Virus record (IMG/VR): IMGVR_UViG_3300033149_003526
Coordinates: 1-64,000 of that record
DNA: 64,000 nt
Origin: a virus
Reading direction: 5' to 3' (one strand)
Shown here one piece after another: positions 26,615 through 33,950 of this stretch. The first letter of the stretch is position 1, and the number at the start of each line of letters is the position of its first letter. A program made the position numbers and the translations under genes. The notes beneath the pieces are model-generated. The model was not told the origin of the DNA and did no database searches. It worked only from the letters and a program-made list of their open reading frames with translations.

Positions 26615-27942
26615 ATTTCTAATAATTTTTTAATTATCATCTCTGGAAATATTTTATACAAACAAAACCCTTCTAATTGATATTTTACACAATGTCTATT
26701 TTTAGGTTCTACTCTCTGAGTATCCCAACAAGGAGAACAAGGAACTGGTGCTTGGATAGGGTAACAATTTTTATAGGTACTACATCTCCATTCTGCTGGT
26801 ATAGGACCAAATAAAGCAATAGTTTTAGTATCAAATGCACCTGCTACATGTAATACCCCAGTATCTACTGTAATTAAATAATCCAACTTCCAAACAATAG
26901 CAAATAATTGTCTTAAATTAGTTTTACCTCTTAAATCTAAATAACTACCAATAAAAGATGAATATGGTTCTTTATTATTTCCGATTAGTACTGGAGTAAA
27001 CTTTAATTTATTTAATTCAACGATTAATCTTTGAACATGTTGTCTAAAATACGATCTATTAGTGCCTACTGCACTCCAACAAATGCCTACTGAATTATTA
27101 CAATTTTTTAAAGTATCTATTGCATATTGTTTTTCTTTTTCATCTAATATGATAATAGGTTTATCTATTAATAGCTCATTGGGTTGTAAATTACATAAAT
27201 ATGCAGTAGAATAAATTCTATGTTGCTGATTAAATGTTAAATTATAAGCACTTAGTCTATAACTTAATGTAATATAATTGTATTTATAAATAGGAATTTC
27301 GTTTCTATTAGTATATATTTTGTCAATAAAATCTAAATTTTTAAAAATATCTACCTTTGATTGATCTACTAAATACGCTACTTTATATCCTTTTTTATAT
27401 AATGTATAAGCACTAGGTAAACTCATTAAAATATCTCCTAAACCATCATAAGTTTCTATTAAAATATCAGGTTTAGAATTACTCTTTATAAACTCTTTTA
27501 GCAATTTTAAATTACTATCTTTATTAATAATTGGTATTTTAAAACCAGTATACTTACTAAATAAATTAGCATATTTCTCTGCATCTTTAGTATTATTATG
27601 AAATACTCCATTAAAAATAAGAGGATTTTTAAATATTGTATGGATGAACCATTCAAATCCAGTTTCTACATATACTATTTTATCACTTATTACATAATTT
27701 TCTGGTAATATATCACATACATATATAACCCCTATATTATGTCTAATTAATTGTTTAATAAATTTTTTATCTATATTTTTATTATAATGGTGAAAACAAA
27801 AACCTACTACTAAACTTCTTATGTTTAAAGGAGGGAAAATTACAGTTCCTAAACTAAGTTTTAATTTTCTTTTATTAGAAACTTTATAGTAAATTTTAAT
27901 AGGATTTAAATTTTCTAATGGATTAATATTTAAATAAATCAC
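26605..27942 (-). CDS. GT9 (heptosyltransferase-like) glycosyltransferase
   Basis: The 445-residue protein has an N-terminal extension of about 160 residues and then a GT-B glycosyltransferase of family 9. Its motifs include IETYDGLGDILMSLPSAYTL, VGICWSAVGTNRSY, LRQLFAIVWKLDYLITVDTG, VLHVAGAF and TIALFGPIPAEW. A Cys cluster follows (CSPCWD, HCVK, GFCLY) as in some thermophile GT9 proteins. It is the first gene after the capsid hairpin and has its own promoter-like element and an AGGAGG site. The donor is unknown. Capsid or host-surface glycosylation is inferred. Confidence 0.8.
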   Translation of the reverse strand: MIYLNINPLENLNPIKIYYKVSNKRKLKLSLGTVIFPPLNIRSLVVGFCFHHYNKNIDKKFIKQLIRHNIGVIYVCDILPENYVISDKIVYVETGFEWFIHTIFKNPLIFNGVFHNNTKDAEKYANLFSKYTGFKIPIINKDSNLKLLKEFIKSNSKPDILIETYDGLGDILMSLPSAYTLYKKGYKVAYLVDQSKVDIFKNLDFIDKIYTNRNEIPIYKYNYITLSYRLSAYNLTFNQQHRIYSTAYLCNLQPNELLIDKPIIILDEKEKQYAIDTLKNCNNSVGICWSAVGTNRSYFRQHVQRLIVELNKLKFTPVLIGNNKEPYSSFIGSYLDLRGKTNLRQLFAIVWKLDYLITVDTGVLHVAGAFDTKTIALFGPIPAEWRCSTYKNCYPIQAPVPCSPCWDTQRVEPKNRHCVKYQLEGFCLYKIFPEMIIKKLLEICK

Positions 27943-27972
27943 TATAACATTCCTCCTCTACTAATCTTCTTT

Positions 27973-27993
27973 TCATATATATTATATACTAAA
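27973..27993 (-). promoter_or_regulatory. Class 2 promoter-like element ahead of glycan genes
   Basis: Read on the minus strand this is TTAGTATATAATATATATGA plus one preceding T, identical over 21 bases to the element at 5630-5650. It lies 30 bases upstream of the GT9 start and directly after the capsid-gene hairpin, so it could restart transcription after termination. No -35 box is seen. Confidence 0.55.
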
Positions 27994-27995
27994 TA

Positions 27996-28021
27996 GCAGG
28001 GGAGTTTTTAATCTCCCCTGC
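27996..28021 (-). terminator. GC-rich hairpin downstream of the capsid gene
   Basis: A perfect 9-bp inverted repeat (GCAGGGGAG / CTCCCCTGC) with an 8-base loop stands out in a very AT-rich genome. It follows the major capsid stop by 16 bases. The loop carries an A-tract (T-tract on the opposite strand) but no uninterrupted U-run follows the stem, so it may be a partial terminator or an mRNA 3' stabiliser rather than a classic intrinsic terminator. The only other conspicuous signal nearby is the promoter-like element that follows. Confidence 0.6.
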
Positions 28022-28037
28022 CATATTTATTTAAATA

Positions 28038-29015
28038 TTATGATCCAAGATGAATTTTAACTAAACCTTCAACTTTATCATTAGTATTCTTGTACACAGG
28101 TTTAAAATCTATTTCCTCTGCAAGTATTATTCTCTTGCTAAATTTCTCTTCAATATCTTTTTCTCTTACAAAGATGTCTTTTCTTACACCGAGTATAAAC
28201 GCATCTTTTCTTACCAAAATAGCAACCTCACCACTTTCAGTACCATCTAAATAAGAAGTCTCAAAAACTTTAATTCCCATTACTGGAGGCAAAGTTCCTG
28301 TTTTAAGCAAATCAGTATCAGGTCTAAAATCTGCTCTATAAAGCTTTTCATTTTTTCTTAATCTATTCCCAAATGTTAAAGAACAAATTAACACTAAATC
28401 ATTAGTATTTCTACCATAAACTCCTAATGCTTTTCTAGCATCAGCTATTTTAGCTACTATATCATCAGATGCGCTATAAGTAACTGGCGAAGTAGCACAA
28501 GAACTACTAGAAGCAATAGTATAAATTCCATCAAATATAGTATTATATCCAGAACCAGCACCAGCACTACCTAATAACATAGCTTTCTCTTCTGCCTCAG
28601 CTAACTTTTTAGTCAATGCTTGTCTAATTGCCTTAGCTAAATCAATTCCTGCTGTTTCCAAATCATCTTCAATTATATCTACAAATGCTACTAACAACTG
28701 TGGGGTAAGAACTATAGGCTTAGAAGTATCTATTGTAGTTTCATTTAATGTACCAGGAGCTATTTCAGTCCCATAAGAAACTTTGTAAACATTCAAATCT
28801 GTACCGTAAAGTACAGAAGGAATAGTTAAATTTCTAGCATTTTTAGGTACATTAATTTTAGGGAATATTTTTCTCAAAATATTAGATTCAGTAATTTCCT
28901 CTATTACTTTTTTAGAAACTGGTTTAGGTAGTATGTTACTACCAGTATTATCAGGTATCTGACCTAAATCATCAGCTTTAATTAAATCTAATAATTTTTT
29001 AACTTTTTTCTCCAT
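28038..29015 (-). CDS. Major capsid protein, HK97 fold
   Basis: The 325-residue protein has HK97-fold capsid features. A short N-terminal arm leads to NILRKIFPKINVPKNARNL, then the spine helix region LETAGIDLAKAIRQALTKKL with AEAEEKAMLLG. The A-domain follows (DLVLICSLTFGNRLRKN and PPVMGIKVFETSYL) with beta strands to the C-terminus (KPVYKNTNDKVEGLVKIHLG). There is no long N-terminal delta domain, consistent with a separate scaffold. It follows the protease/scaffold gene and is preceded by AAGGAGGTG. It is expected to be the most abundant virion protein, matching the strong hairpin behind it. Confidence 0.88.
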   Translation of the reverse strand: MEKKVKKLLDLIKADDLGQIPDNTGSNILPKPVSKKVIEEITESNILRKIFPKINVPKNARNLTIPSVLYGTDLNVYKVSYGTEIAPGTLNETTIDTSKPIVLTPQLLVAFVDIIEDDLETAGIDLAKAIRQALTKKLAEAEEKAMLLGSAGAGSGYNTIFDGIYTIASSSSCATSPVTYSASDDIVAKIADARKALGVYGRNTNDLVLICSLTFGNRLRKNEKLYRADFRPDTDLLKTGTLPPVMGIKVFETSYLDGTESGEVAILVRKDAFILGVRKDIFVREKDIEEKFSKRIILAEEIDFKPVYKNTNDKVEGLVKIHLGS

Positions 29016-29029
29016 AAATATGCACCTCC

Positions 29030-29428
29030 TTATTTATTTGTTAAATATTTATAAAATAATTCATCGGGATCTTCTTCTTTATTATTCTCTTCTTCTTTAT
29101 CTTCATTTTTAATCAAAGATTTCTTATTGTCTACTACTGTAATTGTTTTAACTTTTTCTTTTACTAATTTTGTTAACTCTTCTAACATATTTTTTATATC
29201 TTTAATTTCTGCTTTAATTTCCTCTATACTTTCTCTCATTTTCTTACCATAGTAATAGTAGTAATAATATTCATATTCTTCTTTATCTTCTTCTTTTTTT
29301 TCTTTATCAGTCATTTCCTCTTTAACTTCTTCTTTCTTTTCTTCTTCTTTATTAACTTCATCTTCTAATAAATCTTTAATTTCTTTTTCAGATAATTCTT
29401 CTTGTTTTTTAATATCTTTCTTTTCCAC
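29030..29428 (-). CDS. Nested scaffold-like protein from internal start
   Basis: In the protease gene codon 199 is GTG, preceded on the minus strand by AAAAAGGAGGTGAAATT, a near-perfect ribosome binding site at ideal spacing. This is in frame and would yield a 132-residue coiled-coil protein without the protease domain. It contains the Tyr run and the helical segment RESIEEIKAEIKDIKNMLEE. The arrangement matches lambda C/Nu3, where the scaffold is made from an internal start of the protease gene. Confidence 0.6.
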   Translation of the reverse strand: MEKKDIKKQEELSEKEIKDLLEDEVNKEEEKKEEVKEEMTDKEKKEEDKEEYEYYYYYYYGKKMRESIEEIKAEIKDIKNMLEELTKLVKEKVKTITVVDNKKSLIKNEDKEEENNKEEDPDELFYKYLTNK

Positions 29429-30022
29429 AATTTCACCTCCTTTTTCTTCTTCATTTTGTTTTATACATTTATATAAAGCCTTACTAAATGATTCCAATAC
29501 TTGAGCTTGTGCATTAGCTGGTATACCTACAAAACTAACTTCATATAGTTCCATTTCTTTTATAACTAATACAAATTTTAAATTAGGTCGTTCTTTTTTA
29601 ATATTTTCTGATAAATATCCATTTTTAATTGCTTCGTCTATAGGGATCTCTACTGCATCAACTAATTTTCCTCCTATAGAAAACTTTGATATTATACCTT
29701 CTTGTATTTTTACTCTTAAATCTTTAGCTAACTGACTAACATATATTTTTACTAGCAAACCTTTATCATCTACAGTAGCATCTATAACTTTACCTACAGC
29801 GTTATCTAAATCATATTGATGATTATAAAAGACAGTACTATTAATAGTTTTTAATTTATCAGCAGCTTTTTCTAATGCTTCTTTTAAGATAATATCTCCT
29901 TGTCTATCTAAATCCGTTGTAGCTGCATATCCAACTACATAAAAACCTTTATCGCTTGGTTTTCCTTTTTGTTTAACTATAGGAACATCAAAACGAAATA
30001 TTTTTTCAAATTTATATTGCAT
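29030..30022 (-). CDS. Prohead protease fused to scaffold-like domain
   Basis: Residues 20-180 are an HK97-type prohead protease (herpesvirus assemblin fold): GYAATTDLDRQGDIILKEAL, catalytic His68 in FYNHQYDLDNAVG, Ser115 in SKFSIGG, and ELYEVSFVGIPANAQA. From about 190 the protein is a Lys/Glu-rich coiled coil with a run of seven Tyr (near 257-263) and a C-terminal LFYKYLTNK, resembling a scaffold. The scaffold part can also start at an internal GTG (see 29030-29428). The protease trims the scaffold and capsid during maturation. Confidence 0.85.
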   Translation of the reverse strand: MQYKFEKIFRFDVPIVKQKGKPSDKGFYVVGYAATTDLDRQGDIILKEALEKAADKLKTINSTVFYNHQYDLDNAVGKVIDATVDDKGLLVKIYVSQLAKDLRVKIQEGIISKFSIGGKLVDAVEIPIDEAIKNGYLSENIKKERPNLKFVLVIKEMELYEVSFVGIPANAQAQVLESFSKALYKCIKQNEEEKGGEIVEKKDIKKQEELSEKEIKDLLEDEVNKEEEKKEEVKEEMTDKEKKEEDKEEYEYYYYYYYGKKMRESIEEIKAEIKDIKNMLEELTKLVKEKVKTITVVDNKKSLIKNEDKEEENNKEEDPDELFYKYLTNK

Positions 30023-30077
30023 AATTTACACCCCCTCTTTCAACACTACCTCGTAAATTGAAAAATATTTAAATATT

Positions 30078-33000
30078 TTAAAATTTAAAATTAATAGCAT
30101 ATAATAATTTATATATATATTCAACATCAATTAAAAATTGCTTATCTCTTTTATTTTTTTCTTCATAAACTTCTTGATTTTTAGGTTTATAAAATAACCA
30201 TATTCTTTTACCATTTATAGGAGCATACATAAATATATACCAACCATCAAATAATTTACCTTTAAATTTAAATAATTTAAAATGTTTACCATGAGGAGAA
30301 GTTTGTCTACCTGCATACCAAGTACCTTTTTCATGTACCCAAAAAGAAGCATAATTATTAGAAGTTGAACCTATAGAATCTGGAGGCACTATTAAAGGTT
30401 TACCGTCTCCTACAGTTAACCAACTTGCAGGTCCTCTTACTACTGGTTCTTTAGGTGTCTTATCCCCAATTTCTGAAACATGTGGAGTTTTTAACATAAA
30501 TTGTAGATGAATATGTTCATTTACTTTTAATAACCTATTTTCTTTAAATTGATTACCAGGAGTAGTCCAATGACCACCTTCAAAATAATCAGCTCCTTCT
30601 GGTACTAGTCTTAGATCTTGGTGTATACTAACTGGATCTAACAAAGCAATTAATTTTCTCATATTATCAGGTAAAGATTTATAATCTATATTTTTAAGTA
30701 ATTTATTAATTAATTTAGTTAAATTTTTACTAGATTTGTTAGGGCTTTTAGCTTCACTTATAGCTTTTTTCCATTCTGTAATTGTAATATCTTTATATAA
30801 ATTATGAATTGCTTTTATTTCATCATTAGTTGGTATAAAATATTCTCTATCTAATCCATATTTTTTTATGTCAGATAAAGTTAACTCATCGATAAAAATA
30901 GGTCTAATTCCTCTAGTATGACATTGGACACAATACTTACCTACCATACCTTCTTCTATAGTCCATTGACCAGTAATATTTTCTTTATCTGATAAAATAT
31001 AAAAATCATAAAAAGTTTTAGTTTTAGAAACACTTAATTTATCTACTATTAAATAACTATCAGGTTCTTTTTTATCTGGTTTTAATGTTAATACTCTAGC
31101 TTGAAATAAAGTATATTTTATTTTTCCATCTACTATTTCTTTTTTATATTCTGCTGCTGCTATATTTAATATTTGTCCTACATTTGCTTCTATCTTTGTA
31201 TTAAAAGTTTTGCCTAAAACTCCATAATATTTTCCATTTAATTCTTTTACAGGAGTAAACTTATCTTTTTTATCTTGCGGTATTCCATAACCTACTATAT
31301 AATTATAATTACCTGCTCTATTTTTAATTTTTTCTAGCACTATGGTATCTAACTCTAATGCATATTTTAATTTACACCACGTCAATGTATTCCCATCTAA
31401 TTCATAAGTCCCAGAATAGTATTTTAACATAAAACCATCTATTCCGTGCAATCTTCCTAATTTTAATTTATCTACATTATTTTCATAGTATTTAAATAAT
31501 TTTTCTAACTGTTCTTTAGTTTTTATATCGTAACTAGAAACTAATATAAAATGCTTTTTAAATTTTTTAGCTACTTCGTTTAGTATTTTAATTCTTTCAG
31601 ATAAAGGAAGGTTATGTAAATCTTTTCCATTATAATATAAAATATCAAATACAAATATTCTTACATTTTCATCAGATCCAGGATCTTTAGCTTGAGACCA
31701 TCTCATTAAATCGTGTCTAGATAACCATACTTTTTTATTTGGAGATAATTCCATTAATTCTGAATCAAATATAATTCCATTTTCATTTAAATCCGATAAT
31801 TCTTTAACTACATTTGGAAATTTCTCAGCTACATTCTTTTTACTATCTTCAAAATATATTAGAGTCTTTCCATTTTTATCTTGACTTAATACACATCGCC
31901 AACCGTCTATTTTTAAATCTGCTCTAATTTTACCTTCTGTTTCAACCCCATATTTTCCAAAATATTGCCATGCATCATCTACATTAAAATACTCTATATC
32001 ATGATAAGCAGAACCTGTAGCTTTCAATGGAGGAAATACTTGTAATGGTTTCAACTTTTTATCCTTTTTCTCTATTTTATCTATAGTTAACTTAGTATTA
32101 CATTTAGGACATCTATTTATAAATGAATTAGATATTATTTTGTATCCACAATTATCACATGCAAATAAAACATCATTTAAACATAATATAAATTTACCAT
32201 CATAATACTTAGAACTAGCTGGTCTAATTATAACTATATCGTACCGATTTTTTAGTTGTTTTAAAAAACCAAATAATTTATCTTTTTTAACTACCCATCT
32301 AAGTGGTACTAATTTAGGTTTATCTAGTTTATCTAACCATTTTTTTCCCATAAAAAATATTCTATTTATCAATATTTCACTTAAAAAACTATCTTTTTTA
32401 TAAGCTAATAAATCAGTTATAATTTCTTTATTGTTTTTAGTTATAATTTTTTCATATATAACTCTATTTTCTTTATCTACAACTAAATAAAAATCCCCAT
32501 TTATATATGGTTCTACTATAAATTTTTTACTATTCATATTTAAGTTTTTATTAATTTTACATATTGAATATTTTCTGTTATAATCAGGAACTGCAATAGT
32601 TTTTATTATAGGAACTTTTTTCTTTTTTAAAATTAAATCATAAACACTCAATATTTCGCCATGACTAGCTACATTACCTATAAAATGAGGATTATATTTT
32701 TCTAAGTATTTTCTAAGTATTTTTTCTAATTCTCTTGGTGCTACAATATCTACATCATTAGGATCAGGTTTATATAACACTGAACCAACAAATTTAACTA
32801 TATCACTTTTTATAGTTATTTCATCTTCTAATTCATTCCATATTTCATATACTTTAATTTCTTTCCCTAAAATTCTGTAAGTAAGTTTATCTAAATCATT
32901 AACTAAATTATGATTTAATCCTCTTTTCAACATTTCTTTTACTACCAAAACATGTACTTTTAAAATTTTATCTTTAGTTATAGCTTTAGTTTCTATAGAT

Positions 33001-33950
33001 TTATTTCTTAAATCTTTTCTACTTAATAATCCCCATAACTGATGACATCTTAAATGTAAACTAACTAACTCTTTGTTTGATATGTTATGTAAAATAGATG
33101 GATCATTTAAAATTTCATCAAATCCTGGTTTTAATATTAACTCATCTTTTCTATAAATGATATAATATTTATTTAAATCTATATCAAATTTCTCTCCTTC
33201 TCTTGCTGTTCTAACTACTTTTGTTTTACAATCTTTATGTTCTTTTTTATATTCTTTTAATTTTTCTTCTAATATATTATCTGCTTCGCATAATGGTGGA
33301 TATTGATTACCCATACCTGTAAATAATAGATATTTATTATTTAATGAGACCAAATAATCAAAATGTTTTAAAACTGCTATATGATTGTTTAAAGGTATTT
33401 GATGATTCCAATATGCTCCATCTATAATTGCTAAAATATTATTAGAAAAATATTTTATATTATATTCATCAAATATAGGACCCATATCAGGTGCATACAA
33501 AAATACATCTTCAAAATTAAAAGCTATAGTAGGAAATCTTTTATCATGGAATACTTTTAATACTCTTATACTTAATCCACCTATATTGTAAGTTTTATTT
33601 GATTTAATTTCTTGAAAATTAAATCCTATCCAATTTTTTATATTCCATCTTTCTTTTATCCTATTAAATACTTGTTTTAATAGATATACAGTAACTATCT
33701 TATTATTTTTTTCTAAAAATTGATTAAGTTTATACATACCACCAATAGCATCATCGTGTCCATGAGTTATTAGTATAAAATCAAGAGATAATAATTCCTC
33801 TTCTAATGTTTTTTCTAAAATATCATCCCCTACATCTACCATTAAAGTAGTATTAGCATGTTTAATTAAAATAGAAGGATGGTATTTACCTAGATATTTC
33901 TTAGTAGGTTTACTAGTTTCTGCTTTTGTTCCTAATACTTTTATAATCAT
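30078..33950 (-). CDS. Giant MBL-nucleotidyltransferase-DNA ligase-LigD-PE fusion
   Basis: The 1290-residue protein has, in order: a metallo-beta-lactamase fold (1-230; ITHGHDDAIGG at 61-71, where the usual HxHxDH ends in Ala68; PDMG at 154-157); a helical part (290-370); a nucleotidyltransferase-like motif (VGS...DVDIV, 388-403); a zinc ribbon (C598, C601, C614, C617); an ATP-dependent DNA ligase (K680 in LKIDGWR, FDSELM 729-734, DGFMLKYYSG 838-847, CKLK 859-862) with OB-like region; a second CxxC (1007-1010); and a degenerate LigD-type 3'-phosphoesterase domain (SIHQDLRL, H1110 and D1112; HIH 1146-1148). It overlaps the upstream structural gene by four bases (ATGA) and precedes the protease gene. 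Nick or end repair in packaged or incoming DNA is inferred. Confidence 0.85.
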   Translation of the reverse strand: MIIKVLGTKAETSKPTKKYLGKYHPSILIKHANTTLMVDVGDDILEKTLEEELLSLDFILITHGHDDAIGGMYKLNQFLEKNNKIVTVYLLKQVFNRIKERWNIKNWIGFNFQEIKSNKTYNIGGLSIRVLKVFHDKRFPTIAFNFEDVFLYAPDMGPIFDEYNIKYFSNNILAIIDGAYWNHQIPLNNHIAVLKHFDYLVSLNNKYLLFTGMGNQYPPLCEADNILEEKLKEYKKEHKDCKTKVVRTAREGEKFDIDLNKYYIIYRKDELILKPGFDEILNDPSILHNISNKELVSLHLRCHQLWGLLSRKDLRNKSIETKAITKDKILKVHVLVVKEMLKRGLNHNLVNDLDKLTYRILGKEIKVYEIWNELEDEITIKSDIVKFVGSVLYKPDPNDVDIVAPRELEKILRKYLEKYNPHFIGNVASHGEILSVYDLILKKKKVPIIKTIAVPDYNRKYSICKINKNLNMNSKKFIVEPYINGDFYLVVDKENRVIYEKIITKNNKEIITDLLAYKKDSFLSEILINRIFFMGKKWLDKLDKPKLVPLRWVVKKDKLFGFLKQLKNRYDIVIIRPASSKYYDGKFILCLNDVLFACDNCGYKIISNSFINRCPKCNTKLTIDKIEKKDKKLKPLQVFPPLKATGSAYHDIEYFNVDDAWQYFGKYGVETEGKIRADLKIDGWRCVLSQDKNGKTLIYFEDSKKNVAEKFPNVVKELSDLNENGIIFDSELMELSPNKKVWLSRHDLMRWSQAKDPGSDENVRIFVFDILYYNGKDLHNLPLSERIKILNEVAKKFKKHFILVSSYDIKTKEQLEKLFKYYENNVDKLKLGRLHGIDGFMLKYYSGTYELDGNTLTWCKLKYALELDTIVLEKIKNRAGNYNYIVGYGIPQDKKDKFTPVKELNGKYYGVLGKTFNTKIEANVGQILNIAAAEYKKEIVDGKIKYTLFQARVLTLKPDKKEPDSYLIVDKLSVSKTKTFYDFYILSDKENITGQWTIEEGMVGKYCVQCHTRGIRPIFIDELTLSDIKKYGLDREYFIPTNDEIKAIHNLYKDITITEWKKAISEAKSPNKSSKNLTKLINKLLKNIDYKSLPDNMRKLIALLDPVSIHQDLRLVPEGADYFEGGHWTTPGNQFKENRLLKVNEHIHLQFMLKTPHVSEIGDKTPKEPVVRGPASWLTVGDGKPLIVPPDSIGSTSNNYASFWVHEKGTWYAGRQTSPHGKHFKLFKFKGKLFDGWYIFMYAPINGKRIWLFYKPKNQEVYEEKNKRDKQFLIDVEYIYKLLYAINFKF

